A stretch of DNA of 64,000 nt from Dermatophilaceae bacterium Sec6.4 (GCA_039636865.1 CP144172.1:3472001-3536000), one strand, 5' to 3'; positions 1-11,968 are shown, counted from the first letter of the stretch. The notes: generated by a model not told the origin, from the sequence alone. Program-made: numbers and translations.

Positions 1-70
1 CCACACCGGCTCCGTCCCGAGCGCCGTGGTCGTCGACCAGTTGAAAGAGCTGCTGGCGCAATTGCATTGA
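1..70 (+). CDS. C-terminal end of an unidentified protein (partial)
   Basis: Bases 2-70 stay open in one frame and end in TGA at 68-70, giving 22 residues that finish in KELLAQLH. The rest of the gene lies outside the window. The tail is too short to assign to a family. It points toward the next gene, which is on the other strand, and a strong hairpin between the two ends both transcripts. Confidence 0.5.
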   Translation, partial: HTGSVPSAVVVDQLKELLAQLH

Positions 71-101
71 GGGCACAACACCTGCACTGATCCGTTTGAC
101 G

Positions 102-135
102 AAGGGTCGGCACCGCATCAGCGATGCCGACCCTT
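102..135. terminator. Bidirectional hairpin terminator
   Basis: An 11-bp perfect inverted repeat (102-112 with 125-135, core GGGTCGGCA) closes a 12-base loop. AA/TT ends flank the GC core on both sides. It sits between the end of the upstream plus-strand gene and the stop of the minus-strand Bax-inhibitor gene, so it can serve both. Confidence 0.8.
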
Positions 136-153
136 GGTCGTACGGGGCGGACT

Positions 154-1068
154 TCAGTTCCGCATCCGTGCAAGCAACCGCAGCAGCTCCAGATACAGCC
201 AGACGATCGTCACGATGAGGCCGTGCGCCATCAGCCATGAGTACTTCTCGGGCAGCCCGGCCTGCACTCCACGGGTGATCGAGTCGAAGTCGACCGCCAA
301 CGAGTACGACGCGAGCGCTATACCCAGCAGACACAGGGCAATGCCGATGCCGCCCATCCCGAAGAATCCAAACTGCCCCAGCACCCCGGTGAAGGACAAC
401 ACCACGTTGACCACTCCGAACAACAGGTAACCCATCGCCGCGAAAAAGAAGATCTTGCGACTGCGCTCGGTAACTCGCACCAGGCCGAACTTCCAACCTG
501 CGAACATCGCGACGAATACGCATGCGGTGCCGAGCAGGGCCTGCGCCACGACGCCGGGCCACATGGAGTTGAAGAACTGGCTGGCGGCACCGACGAAGAC
601 GCCCTCGATGACGGCGTAGAGCAGGATCAGCGGTACCGACACCTTCTTCATGAAGGCAATCGCGAAGCCGAGACCCAAACCCAGGACCATGCCGCCCATC
701 CACAGCGCCACGCCCACGGACCGGTTGCCCTCGGAGACGAACCAGGAAGCGATACCGGACACCACCAGGATCGCGAAGAGGATCAGTGTCTTGACCACGA
801 CATCGTCAAGGGTCATGGCCCGACCACTGGCTGCAGGACCCGGTGCACCTGCCCATTGCTGCTGGCCCTTATCAGGGACTGGAGCCTGGTGGTAGCCCTG
901 CGGGGCCTGTTGGCCGTAGCCGGCCACCGGAGCGCCGTACGGGTCGCGAGCCGGCGGCTGATACGGCGCACCTTGGCCGCGTCGGCCGAACCGCGGCTGA
1001 CCGAATTCGGCGTACTTGCCCTGCGACAGCTCGCGATCGAACCGCGAGAACACCGGGTTGTTGGACAT
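154..1068 (-). CDS. Bax inhibitor-1/YccA family membrane protein
   Basis: 304-aa integral membrane protein of the Bax inhibitor-1 (YccA) family. The first 85 or so residues are a soluble Pro/Gly/Gln/Tyr-rich tail, and the rest has about seven hydrophobic helices. The acidic DFDSI segment and the terminal WLYLELLRLLA helix are typical of the actinobacterial branch. Homologues are ion or calcium leak channels or regulators of membrane proteases; the role here is unknown. The reading frame extends 13 codons further upstream, but the ATG at 1068 has GGAGGAG just ahead of it and begins MSNNPVF, so this start is preferred. It is divergent from the esterase gene. Confidence 0.9.
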   Translation of the reverse strand: MSNNPVFSRFDRELSQGKYAEFGQPRFGRRGQGAPYQPPARDPYGAPVAGYGQQAPQGYHQAPVPDKGQQQWAGAPGPAASGRAMTLDDVVVKTLILFAILVVSGIASWFVSEGNRSVGVALWMGGMVLGLGLGFAIAFMKKVSVPLILLYAVIEGVFVGAASQFFNSMWPGVVAQALLGTACVFVAMFAGWKFGLVRVTERSRKIFFFAAMGYLLFGVVNVVLSFTGVLGQFGFFGMGGIGIALCLLGIALASYSLAVDFDSITRGVQAGLPEKYSWLMAHGLIVTIVWLYLELLRLLARMRN

Positions 1069-1264
1069 TGCTCCTCCGAAGCCGAACGGTCTGCCTGAGC
1101 GGCACACGCCTGCTCATATTCTAGGACGACCGGCGTCCACGACTGCCCGCCGACGCAGCCCCGGGCCCGGCCAGCCAATGACGTTCGGCCCCGGAACCAG
1201 CCGGATCTGCCCTGGGATCAGCTGTTCTTCGTGGTCCTCTCATCAAATTCTCACATCAAACTCA

Positions 1265-1270
1265 TACCCT
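1265..1270 (+). promoter_or_regulatory. Predicted -10 element, leaderless start of the esterase gene
   Basis: TACCCT (TANNNT class) lies exactly six bases before the ATG at 1277, and no ribosome binding site is visible. Transcription is therefore predicted to begin on or next to the start codon. No convincing -35 was identified. The surrounding 208-base divergent region (1069-1276) shows nothing else. Confidence 0.4.
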
Positions 1271-1276
1271 CTTGCA

Positions 1277-2446
1277 ATGGCTTTGACTGGGGGACTTTTT
1301 CTCACGCTGCTCGCGGTGGCACTCGTGGTGGCGACGGGGGCTGCCATCTTCTACAAACCGCGGTGGGGTCCGATCCTGGCCCGCACCGCGCAACGGGCAT
1401 TCCTGGTGGTGCTCGCGCAGGCCCTCGCGATCCTGGTGGCGGCCGTAGCTGTCAACAACTGGGGGTCGTTCTACGGATCATGGAACGACCTGTTCGGTGG
1501 CGGCACCACGCTGACGACCGCGACCGCAGCCGGTGGCGCCTCATGGAACGCCGCCACCCCGAAGAAGGGTTCGGCCAAGAATCCCAAAGCAGGCCGGCCG
1601 ACAGGCCTGAGCCCGACCTCGTGGTCCACCCCGAATCAGTACGCCACCAAAGGTCAGGTCGGCTCGGTGGAGATCAAAGGCGTCAAATCCAAGTTGAACG
1701 CCGACGCTCTGGTCTACCTGCCCCCGCAGTACTTCCAGCCCAAATACGCGAACACGAACTTCCCGGTCGTCGAGGTCTTCACCGGATACCCCGGATACGT
1801 CAAGCAGCTCATCCGCAACATCCGGTATCCGGATGCGCTTCTCACCGCCATGGGCAAAGGCACCGCGAAGCCCATGATCATGGTCTTCTTCAACCCGGCC
1901 CTGGTGCCCCCCCGGGACACCGAGTGCACGAACGTGCCCCACGGACCCCAGGTAGCGACGTATTTCATGCAGGACGTCCCGGCCATGATTGAAGCCAATC
2001 TGCGCACCACAACGTCTGGTTGGGGCCTGATGGGTCACTCGACCGGCGGATACTGCGCGACCAAGATGGCAATGATGGCGCCCAAGATGTTCAATACGGT
2101 CGTCTCGTTGTCCGGCAACTATCAGGCGACCCGGGACTACAACACCGGCAGCCTGTGGGGCGGATCGCAAAGCTTGCGCAACCTCAACGATCCCGAGTGG
2201 CGCTTGCGGCACCTGCCCATTCCGCCCATCGCCGTGCTGGCCAGCGTCGGTTCACTGGAGCGTGGCTCTGACGGGCTGACAGACACCCGACGATTCATCG
2301 GCCTGGTGCGCCCGCCGATGCAGTCTCAGCTGATCGTCGTACAGGGCGGTGCGCACAACTTCGCGGACTATCGCAGGGTGTTGCCTCAGGCGTTCGCGTG
2401 GCTTTCCGCGCATCTGTCGCCGAGCACGGCAACGCCCGCGGCCTGA
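1277..2446 (+). CDS. Membrane-anchored alpha/beta-hydrolase (esterase D/antigen 85-like)
   Basis: 389-aa protein with two hydrophobic segments at its N-terminus (about residues 3-25 and 37-57), a low-complexity linker, then an extracytoplasmic alpha/beta-hydrolase domain. The nucleophile elbow GHSTGG is near residue 255; acidic and His partners are expected later (a likely His is in GGAHNF). The fold matches the putative-esterase family that includes esterase D and the mycolyltransferase antigen 85 enzymes. A role in hydrolysis or acyl transfer at the cell surface is inferred; the substrate is unknown. The open frame extends 87 codons further upstream into non-coding sequence; the ATG at 1277 is chosen because the protein then begins with a membrane segment and a -10 box sits six bases before it. 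Confidence 0.85.
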   Translation: MALTGGLFLTLLAVALVVATGAAIFYKPRWGPILARTAQRAFLVVLAQALAILVAAVAVNNWGSFYGSWNDLFGGGTTLTTATAAGGASWNAATPKKGSAKNPKAGRPTGLSPTSWSTPNQYATKGQVGSVEIKGVKSKLNADALVYLPPQYFQPKYANTNFPVVEVFTGYPGYVKQLIRNIRYPDALLTAMGKGTAKPMIMVFFNPALVPPRDTECTNVPHGPQVATYFMQDVPAMIEANLRTTTSGWGLMGHSTGGYCATKMAMMAPKMFNTVVSLSGNYQATRDYNTGSLWGGSQSLRNLNDPEWRLRHLPIPPIAVLASVGSLERGSDGLTDTRRFIGLVRPPMQSQLIVVQGGAHNFADYRRVLPQAFAWLSAHLSPSTATPAA

Positions 2447-2466
2447 GGATCGTGAGAATCGACGGA

Positions 2467-2543
2467 TGGTGCCCCCGACGGGACTCGAACCCGCACTTGG
2501 GCGATTTTAAGTCGCCTGCCTCTGCCGATTGGGCTACAAGGGC
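2467..2543 (-). tRNA. tRNA with UAA anticodon (tRNA-Leu), class I shape
   Basis: A complete cloverleaf of 77 bases including an encoded CCA. The acceptor stem GCCCTTG pairs with CGGGGGC, the anticodon stem GGCGA/TCGCC encloses loop CTTAAAA (anticodon TAA, decoding UUA), and the T arm has TTCGAGT. The discriminator is A. Unusually for leucine, the variable region is only five bases (CAAGT), not a long class II arm. It lies between the convergent esterase and ppx genes. Confidence 0.9.
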
Positions 2544-2564
2544 GACGACAGGATAGCTGCGACG

Positions 2565-3533
2565 TCAGGGGCGGTCCAGCACCGACTGCGCGATGCCGTC
2601 GAGAATGTCGGCTTCGCTCGCGCGGACCTGCGTAATGCCCGCCCGCTGCGCGACACGGCTGACGACCCGGCTCCAGATCAGTGCGCCGGCAGCGATGACG
2701 TCGACTCGACCCTCATGCAGGAACGGCATTGCGATACGGGCCTGCCGGTCGGCGCGAACGAGTGCTGCACACGAGGCCAGCACATCCGACACTGACAGCG
2801 TCGCCCCGTCGATGGCCTCCGGGTCGTACGCCGGTAGTTCCAGTGCATGCGCGAAGACCGTGGTCACCGTGCCCGCGAGTCCGACGAGGGTGGCAACCTG
2901 GTCGAATCCGACGACGTCCTGAGCCCTGTCCAGGGCAGCGTCGATGTCACGGGTTGCGGCAGCGATCTGGTCGGCCGTGGGCGGGTCGGCGCTCAGATGC
3001 CGCTCCCTGAGTCGTACCGAACCGATATCGGTCGAGAGCGCCGCCTGCACCGAGCGCGACCCTCGGACGAACTCAGTCGATCCGCCACCGAGATCCACGA
3101 CGAGGTAGGGGGCCGCGACATCTGCCGCGAGCAGCGCACCGGTCGCTCCCCGGAAGCTGAGCTGCGCCTCCACGTCGCCCGGTACCACTTCGGGAGACAC
3201 TCCCCACCTCGCGAAAGCCTCCCGGACACCTGCCGTGAATTCATCGGCGTTCGCGGCGTCCCTGGAGGCGGACGTGGCCACGAACCGGATCCGTTCAACG
3301 CCGAGCAGCAGACACTGCGCGGCATATTCTTGTGCCGCGTCCAGGGTCCGCTGCATCGCGTCGGGGGCAATTCGACCGGTGGCGTCGATGCCCTGGCCCA
3401 GTCGGACGAACTGCATACGTCGCACGACATCGTGCAGGCCGCCGGTGCCAGCACCGGGCACGCGCTCGGAACTGTCGGCGATCAATAGTCGAATGGTGTT
3501 GGTGCCGCAGTCGATCGCCGCAATACGGGTCAT
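2565..3533 (-). CDS. ppx: Ppx/GppA family exopolyphosphatase/pppGpp phosphohydrolase
   Basis: 322-aa protein of the sugar kinase/Hsp70-actin ATPase superfamily. It releases phosphate from polyphosphate and/or converts pppGpp to ppGpp. Phosphate-1 motif DCGTNTIRLLI is at residues 8-18 and phosphate-2 motif DLGGGSTEF near residue 150. The short single-domain length matches actinobacterial Ppx2-type proteins, not the approximately 500-aa E. coli enzymes. The ATG at 3533 is chosen because it is four bases after the stop of DUF501 and the motif follows directly. It is the last gene of the eno-ftsB-DUF501-ppx run. Confidence 0.92.
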   Translation of the reverse strand: MTRIAAIDCGTNTIRLLIADSSERVPGAGTGGLHDVVRRMQFVRLGQGIDATGRIAPDAMQRTLDAAQEYAAQCLLLGVERIRFVATSASRDAANADEFTAGVREAFARWGVSPEVVPGDVEAQLSFRGATGALLAADVAAPYLVVDLGGGSTEFVRGSRSVQAALSTDIGSVRLRERHLSADPPTADQIAAATRDIDAALDRAQDVVGFDQVATLVGLAGTVTTVFAHALELPAYDPEAIDGATLSVSDVLASCAALVRADRQARIAMPFLHEGRVDVIAAGALIWSRVVSRVAQRAGITQVRASEADILDGIAQSVLDRP

Positions 3534-3537
3534 CGGG

Positions 3538-4059
3538 TTACTCCCCTGACGGGGCGCAACAGCCCGCAGACCACCACTGGGGTAGGGCAGCGAGCGCCTC
3601 ATCCCCCAGTGGATTGACACCCGGTCCAGCGGCGAGCGAGTGGGCGACGAGCACGTGCAGACATTTTACCCGGGTCGGCATACCACCGGCTGAAACCCCG
3701 GCGATCTCCTCGACCTGCCCCAACTGAGCGCGTCGGCGCAGGTAGTCCTCGTGAGCCCGCTGATGACCGGCCGCCAGTTCTTCGTCCTGCCCGAGGCGCT
3801 CGGTCATCTCCCGCATCATGCCCTGCGACTCCAAGGTACTGATGGCGCCGGTCAACCGTGGGCAGGTCGCGTAGAAGGTCGTCGGGAAGGGGCTACCGTC
3901 CGGCAACCGGGGACTCGTGGCCACGACCGTCGGACAACCGCAGGGACAACGTGCCGCAACGCTGAGAGCGCCGCGCGGCACCCGCCCGAGCTGGTGCTCG
4001 ATGGCGACCAGATCAGCGCCGTCGATCGAGGTCGGCACGTCGCCGTCCGGGGTCGACAT
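3538..4059 (-). CDS. DUF501 family protein
   Basis: 173-aa conserved actinobacterial protein of unknown function. It has a Cys-rich CPCGCP motif near residue 38 and a CPRL motif about 35 residues later that may bind a metal. The family is almost always found between ftsB and ppx downstream of enolase, as here. Its start overlaps the ftsB stop as TGATG, so the two are translationally coupled; a start 16 codons further upstream is possible but less likely. Confidence 0.9.
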   Translation of the reverse strand: MSTPDGDVPTSIDGADLVAIEHQLGRVPRGALSVAARCPCGCPTVVATSPRLPDGSPFPTTFYATCPRLTGAISTLESQGMMREMTERLGQDEELAAGHQRAHEDYLRRRAQLGQVEEIAGVSAGGMPTRVKCLHVLVAHSLAAGPGVNPLGDEALAALPQWWSAGCCAPSGE

Positions 4060-4595
4060 CACCGGGGTGGGGTGCGAACCAGGGACTGCCACAGCTGGCC
4101 GTACCACGGGTGTGCCCCAGAACCGGTCGCCGCTTCGACCGCTGCAGAACCACCGGTCTTCGACGGTGTGTTTTTCGGATCGACGAGAATCGTGATGGTG
4201 CCGCCCGGCGCGGCGAAACCCAGGCGCTTCGCGGCCTGCTCCTTCACGTAGGCCGGATCGTTCCAGCGCTGCTGCTGCGCCTGCATCGATGTGATGTCGG
4301 CCTGTTGCGCAGCAACCTGGCTACGCAGGCCGTCGATCTCATTCTGCGAATGCAGATAGCTGCGCAGCGTCGGAGTGATGAGCACCGCGAGGAACACCAA
4401 GAGCGCGCCGAAGACCGTCAGGCGACGCATCGAGCGTGGATTTCGACGCGCCCGTGCAGCCCTGCCGGTGGCCTGCACGGGCATCCGCACGCCCCGCCCG
4501 TCCCGGGATCCACGGCCCGTTGCAGGTCGTGAAGCCCTGGGACGGGACGCGGCTTTGCCTCGCGCTGGTCCGGAGGTGCGTTGATCGCGTGGCAT
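4059..4595 (-). CDS. ftsB: FtsB/DivIC septum formation initiator
   Basis: 178-aa bitopic division protein. A basic N-terminal cytoplasmic tail of about 55 residues precedes one membrane helix (LTVFGALLVFLAVLI), then a coiled coil rich in Q/A/L (NEIDGLRSQVAAQQADI). A conserved segment ending in RLGFAAPGG is followed by a low-complexity tail. FtsB works with FtsL and FtsQ to activate septal peptidoglycan synthesis. It lies 18 bases downstream of enolase and is coupled to DUF501. Confidence 0.92.
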   Translation of the reverse strand: MPRDQRTSGPARGKAASRPRASRPATGRGSRDGRGVRMPVQATGRAARARRNPRSMRRLTVFGALLVFLAVLITPTLRSYLHSQNEIDGLRSQVAAQQADITSMQAQQQRWNDPAYVKEQAAKRLGFAAPGGTITILVDPKNTPSKTGGSAAVEAATGSGAHPWYGQLWQSLVRTPPR

Positions 4596-4613
4596 CGGCG
4601 GTGCTCCGCCCGA

Positions 4614-7005
<2,392 letters not shown>

Positions 7006-7033
<28 letters not shown>

Positions 7034-7530
7034 GGTTCGTTCGTCGCGATGACGCCGTTGGATTTGGACCAGGTGCCGAACCGCGGGTTGACCTGCACCG
7101 ACTGCTGCTGGAGCAACTTGTTGATCTCGGCGACGCCTTGCGGGTTGCGGCCGATGTTGCCGAGCGCGATATTGCTGCGCAGTGCAGTGACAGCGGCTGT
7201 CGAGGGGTTGCTCACCTTGCGCTGCGCAAACTCGCCACGTGCCTGCGCAGCCGAAACCGCACCGCCGTTCTCACCGGCGACGCGCTGGAACTCGTCGGCG
7301 AACAACAGGTAGGTGATGGCCGTCTTCGCATCGAAGGTCGCGGCGTTGGCCCCGAAGGCCGTCTTGATGCCCTGGACCGCCTGGTCCACCTGATCGACGC
7401 TGACTCTCCCGCCCTGATAGCTGGCCGCGGTCGTGCTGTCGTGGAAGAGCTGACTGCTCCCGCAGCCGGCAACACCGGTAACCATGACAAGTAGGGCGGC
7501 AGCGCCTGTGGCGCGACGCGACGTACTCAC
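7006..7530 (-). CDS. Small SurA N-terminal-like lipoprotein
   Basis: 174-aa secreted protein. The signal peptide ends in a lipobox VAGC at residues 20-23, so it is predicted to be a lipid-anchored protein. The mature part resembles the SurA/PrsA N-terminal chaperone region but is too short to carry the parvulin peptidyl-prolyl isomerase domain. The same small protein sits between mfd and mazG in other actinobacteria. A chaperone role for exported proteins is inferred from similarity only. Confidence 0.8.
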
Positions 7531-7585
7531 GTATAGACCTCCATTGCAGAATCTGGCTTGGCCATCATGCCAGCCTGGCGCAACC

Positions 7586-10500
7586 TCATGCGCTTGCGGT
7601 CTGCGCAGCGACAGCGATGTCGTCCAGTAGTACGGCCTTGACCACGGCAGCAGCCCAGCGCAGCACTTCGAGGTTGCGCAGCGGCACCCCGCCGACCGGC
7701 GCGGTTTTCGGCGTCGGCACCAGGGCCTGGTTCACCTTGACCAGTGCACCCGGAAAGAGCCGCTGCAGTCGCAGGGTCTGACTCTCACGCAGCTGCACTG
7801 GCCCGAAACGGATGTATCGACCCTGTGAGGTGATGTCACCGACTCCGGCCTGACGCGCCACGATCCGCAACCGAGCCACTTCGAACAGGTTGCGCACCGG
7901 CTCCGGCGGGGTGCCGTAACGGTCCTGCAGCTCTGCCTCGATCTCGGCCAACCCGGGCTCGTCCTCGACGGTAGCGAGCTTCTTGTAAGCCTCCAGGCGC
8001 AGCCGCTCACCGGGCACGTACTCGTGCGGTAGATGCCCGTCGACCGGCAGCTCGATCTTGACCTCCGCAGGCGAGGTGTCCTTCTCGCCGCGGAAGTCTG
8101 CGACAGCCTCACCGACCATCCGCACATACAGATCGAAACCGACACCGGCAATATGACCGGACTGCTCGCCGCCCAGCAGATTGCCGGCGCCACGGATCTC
8201 CAGATCCTTCATCGCGATCTGCATACCCGCGCCGAGGTCGGTGTGACTGGCGATCGTCTGCAGCCGGTCGTGGGCCGTTTCGGTCAACGGCTTCTCGGGC
8301 GGAAAGAGGAAGTAGGCATACGCGCGCTCCCGGCCGCGGCCCACCCGCCCACGCAGCTGGTGCAATTGCGAGAGCCCCATCAGATCCGAGCGCTCGACGA
8401 TGAGGGTGTTGGCGTTGGCGATGTCCAGACCCGTCTCCACGATGGTCGTGCAGACCAGCACGTCCGCGCGACGCTCCCAGAAATCCACGACCACGTCTTC
8501 CAACCGGTGCTCGGCCATCTTTCCGTGAGCAGTCACGATGCGGGCCTCGGGCACCAACTCGCGCAACCTGGAGGCTGCCTTCTCGATGGTGGCAACCTTG
8601 TTGTGGATGAAGAAGACCTGGCCCTCACGCATCAGCTCCCGTCGCAGGGCTGCGCCGATCTGCTTCTCGTCCCATCCTCCGACGAAGGTGAGCACAGGGT
8701 GACGCTCCTCCGGTGGTGTTGCCAGAGTTGACATCTCGCGAATGCCGGTAACGGCCATCTCCAATGTGCGCGGGATCGGCGTCGCCGACATCGCCAATAC
8801 GTCAACGGCCGTGCGCATCTGCTTGAGCTGCTCTTTGTGCTCGACGCCGAACCGCTGTTCCTCATCGACGACCACCAGGCCGAGATCCTTGTACTGCACC
8901 TCTTTGGACAACAACCGGTGGGTACCGATGACCAGGTCGACGGCGCCGGTCCGTAGGCCCTCTATCACCTCGCGCGCCTGTTTGTCGGTCTGGAACCGCG
9001 ACAGAGCGCGCACGATGACCGGGAACCCGGCATACCGTTCGGTGAAGGTCTGCACGTGCTGTTTCACCAGAAGCGTCGTCGGGACCAGGACAGCGACCTG
9101 TTTCCCGTCCTGAATCGCCTTGAACGCCGCCCGGACCGCGATCTCGGTCTTGCCGTAGCCCACGTCACCGCAGATGAGACGGTCCATCGGCACCGACTTC
9201 TCCATATCGGCCTTGACCTCGTCGATGCTGGAGAGCTGATCGGGGGTCTCGACGTAGGCGAAGGAATCTTCCAGCTCCCGCTGCCAGGGAGTGTCCGGAC
9301 TGAAGCGATGGCCCTCGGTCGCCATTCGCGCGGAGTAGAGCCGGATCAGCTCGCCGGCGATCTGCCGAACGTGCCGTTTGGCACGCGACTTCGTCGTCTG
9401 CCAGTCCGAGCCGCCCATCTTGTTCAGCGTGGGCATCTCACCACCGACATAGCGGGTGATCTGATCCAGCTGGTCGGTCGGCACGAAGAGCCGGTCACCC
9501 GGTTGGCCACGTTTGGACGCGGCGTACTCCAGGACAAGGTATTCGCGGGTCGCGCCACCGACAGTGCGCTGCATCATCTCCACGAATTTGCCGACCCCGT
9601 GCTGCTCGTGAACCACGTGATCGCCGGGGCGCAACTGCAGTGGGTCGACGACGTTGCGGCGACGGGCCGGCATCCGCCGCATGTCCTTGGTACTGGCGCT
9701 ACCGCGACTGCCGGTGAGGTCCGTCTCGGTGATCACCACCAGTTTGCTGGACGGCAGGGCGAAACCGTTGCCGAGGGATCCGGTGGCGACCTCGACCATG
9801 CCGACGTCGAGATCCTGTAGCTCTCGCGCGGCGACGCTGGCTTCGGCGAGAACCTCCAACACGCGCTTGGCCAGCCCGGGACCCTCGGTGACGACCAGCA
9901 CCCGTTGGCCCCCGGCCGCCCAGCCGCGCAGATCCTGCACGGCATTCTCGGTGTTGCTGCGGTAGGCGGGAATCTCCTTGGTATGCAGAGTGATCCGCTC
10001 CCCCGGCAGATCATCCTCGGAAAACTCCACCAATTCGGCGTCGGATGCGAAGGACGACAGTGACCACCAGGGGCGACCGGTGACCAACGCATGGTCGCGC
10101 AACTGCGAGAGGCTCCAGTACGACGCGGTGCCCAGGGTGCCCTGCAGATCCACCGGCACCGTGTTACCCGCTGCCGCATTCGCCCAACTGGCCTCCAGGA
10201 ACTCCGCGCTGGTGGTGACCAGGTCGGCGGCGCGGGTGCGCACGCGCTCCGGGTCGCACAGCACCACGTGGGTTTCGGCACGCAGGACGTCCAGCAACGG
10301 CACCATGGCGTCGCCCAGCAGAATCGGCGACAGCGATTCCATCCCCTCCACGGCAATGCCCTCGGCCACCTTCAGCAGCATGTCCTTCACACCGGGCAGG
10401 CCCGGTGCGAGCTCGCGGGCGCGCTCACGGACGTCGTCGGTCAGCAGCAGCTCTCGGCACGGCGGCGCCCATAGCCCGCCATCGGCAATCTCCAGGGAGC

Positions 10501-11194
10501 GCTGATCGGCGACCTTGAACCAGCGGACCTCCTCCACGGTGTCGCCCCAGAACTCCACCCTCAGGGGGTGCTCCTCGGTGGGCGGGAACACGTCGAGGAT
10601 CCCGCCACGTACGGCGAAGTCACCACGCCGCTCAACCATGTCCACCCGGGCATACGCGGCCGCCGCGAGCGCTTCGACGACGTCCTCGAGGCGGGCGTCG
10701 TCGCCCGGGCCCAGCTCGACCGGCTGCAGATCGCCCAGTCCCGGCGCGATCGGTTGCAGCACCGCGCGCACACTTGCAACGACCACATCCAACGGGCCGT
10801 GCTCGGAGTGCTCCTGCGCGTCGGGATGCGCTAGTCGCCGCAGCACTGCAAGCCGGCGCCCGACTGTGTCGCTGCGCGGACTGAGTCGTTCGTGCGGCAG
10901 GGTCTCCCAGCTGGGGAACTCCGCGACCGCATGCTGCGGCAACATGCTGCGCAGGGCGTCGGCAAGATCTCCGGCCTCGCGCCCGGTCGCAGTCACGGCC
11001 AGCAACGGCACCCGCTTCGCATCGCCATCGCGGGTCAGCAGCGAGAGGATCGCAGCTCGAACCCCGGGTGCGGCAGCTACGTCGACGACATCGGCCGTAC
11101 CGCGAAAGTCCAGCACCCGGCGTACGGCGGGGTCATCGGCCAGCAGATCGAGCAGAGGGTCAAGACGCACAGGATTCTTCCGGTTCGACAGCAC
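7586..11194 (-). CDS. mfd: Transcription-repair coupling factor Mfd
   Basis: About 1200 aa. Mfd removes RNA polymerase stalled at DNA lesions and recruits the UvrABC excision machinery. The N-terminal UvrB-like region has TATGREAGDLADAL and PSWETLPHERLSPRSD. The RNA polymerase interaction region contains PGDHVVHEQHGVGKF. The RecG-like translocase has Walker A GDVGYGKTE, DEEQRFG, the TAHGKM segment and QLRGRVGRGRERAYAY. A C-terminal TRCF domain follows. The start is open: a GTG at 11194 has a weak site, while a GTG at 11170 follows GGAAG at good spacing and may be the real start. Confidence 0.96.
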   Translation of the reverse strand: MLSNRKNPVRLDPLLDLLADDPAVRRVLDFRGTADVVDVAAAPGVRAAILSLLTRDGDAKRVPLLAVTATGREAGDLADALRSMLPQHAVAEFPSWETLPHERLSPRSDTVGRRLAVLRRLAHPDAQEHSEHGPLDVVVASVRAVLQPIAPGLGDLQPVELGPGDDARLEDVVEALAAAAYARVDMVERRGDFAVRGGILDVFPPTEEHPLRVEFWGDTVEEVRWFKVADQRSLEIADGGLWAPPCRELLLTDDVRERARELAPGLPGVKDMLLKVAEGIAVEGMESLSPILLGDAMVPLLDVLRAETHVVLCDPERVRTRAADLVTTSAEFLEASWANAAAGNTVPVDLQGTLGTASYWSLSQLRDHALVTGRPWWSLSSFASDAELVEFSEDDLPGERITLHTKEIPAYRSNTENAVQDLRGWAAGGQRVLVVTEGPGLAKRVLEVLAEASVAARELQDLDVGMVEVATGSLGNGFALPSSKLVVITETDLTGSRGSASTKDMRRMPARRRNVVDPLQLRPGDHVVHEQHGVGKFVEMMQRTVGGATREYLVLEYAASKRGQPGDRLFVPTDQLDQITRYVGGEMPTLNKMGGSDWQTTKSRAKRHVRQIAGELIRLYSARMATEGHRFSPDTPWQRELEDSFAYVETPDQLSSIDEVKADMEKSVPMDRLICGDVGYGKTEIAVRAAFKAIQDGKQVAVLVPTTLLVKQHVQTFTERYAGFPVIVRALSRFQTDKQAREVIEGLRTGAVDLVIGTHRLLSKEVQYKDLGLVVVDEEQRFGVEHKEQLKQMRTAVDVLAMSATPIPRTLEMAVTGIREMSTLATPPEERHPVLTFVGGWDEKQIGAALRRELMREGQVFFIHNKVATIEKAASRLRELVPEARIVTAHGKMAEHRLEDVVVDFWERRADVLVCTTIVETGLDIANANTLIVERSDLMGLSQLHQLRGRVGRGRERAYAYFLFPPEKPLTETAHDRLQTIASHTDLGAGMQIAMKDLEIRGAGNLLGGEQSGHIAGVGFDLYVRMVGEAVADFRGEKDTSPAEVKIELPVDGHLPHEYVPGERLRLEAYKKLATVEDEPGLAEIEAELQDRYGTPPEPVRNLFEVARLRIVARQAGVGDITSQGRYIRFGPVQLRESQTLRLQRLFPGALVKVNQALVPTPKTAPVGGVPLRNLEVLRWAAAVVKAVLLDDIAVAAQTASA

Positions 11195-11305
11195 GAAAAA
11201 CCCCGGAACTCAAAGAGGTGGGGTGTGTTTCCACTGTAAGCCAGCGGTCTGACAGGCGCGCACCGCACCGACTCGCCGGCCCAGCGCGCGCCCTACCCTG
11301 CCTGG

Positions 11306-11902
11306 CTACCAGCCGTGCACGACGTTCTGAGCTTCGGACAGGCCGCGCTCGACCAGCAGATCCACCGCGTCCAGCGTCGAGGGAAGCAGGAAGTCCAATT
11401 CCTTGCGCTGCTCTGAGTTGAAATCCTTCAACACGTATGACGCCGCGTCCATCCGCCCCGGCGGCCGACCGATACCGAGCCTCACCCGCAAATAGTCCCT
11501 GGTGCCGATCGATGCGCTGATGGAGCGCAATCCGTTGTGCCCACCCTCACCCCCGCCGCGCTTCAATCTGATGGCGCCGAAGTCGATATCGAGCTCGTCG
11601 TGCATCACGATCAGCCGCTCGGGCGCAATCTTGAAGAACCGCATCAGCGCAGCGACCGGCCCACCGGATTCGTTCATGTAGGTGCCCGGCACCGCAATCA
11701 CCGCAGCCGGACCGGGGACACCGCGCGCGGTGCCAGTGAGCCTGATCTGAGCGCCGCGGGCCCGCGCCTTGTGTGCCTTCAAAGTCGCGCCCGCGCGGTC
11801 GGCCAGCGCGTCGACGGCCATCGCGCCGACGTTGTGCCGGTTGCCGGAGTACGACGTCCCGGGGTTGCCGAGTCCCACGATCAGCCAGGTATCCACGGGC
11901 AT
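11306..11902 (-). CDS. pth: Peptidyl-tRNA hydrolase
   Basis: 198-aa enzyme that frees tRNA from peptidyl-tRNA dropped by ribosomes. Signatures are GLGNPGTSYSGNRHNVG near residue 10 (including the catalytic His in RHNVG), the conserved Asn in TYMNESG, and VMHDELDIDFG with the catalytic Asp. Length matches the family. It lies between mfd and rplY, in the conserved prs-rplY-pth-mfd order. Confidence 0.96.
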   Translation of the reverse strand: MPVDTWLIVGLGNPGTSYSGNRHNVGAMAVDALADRAGATLKAHKARARGAQIRLTGTARGVPGPAAVIAVPGTYMNESGGPVAALMRFFKIAPERLIVMHDELDIDFGAIRLKRGGGEGGHNGLRSISASIGTRDYLRVRLGIGRPPGRMDAASYVLKDFNSEQRKELDFLLPSTLDAVDLLVERGLSEAQNVVHGW

Positions 11903-11968
11903 TCAGTATGCCCGGCCCGCTCGACTACCCCGTCGGCACGTCCGGCACGTCCCACCGGCAACGAAGAC

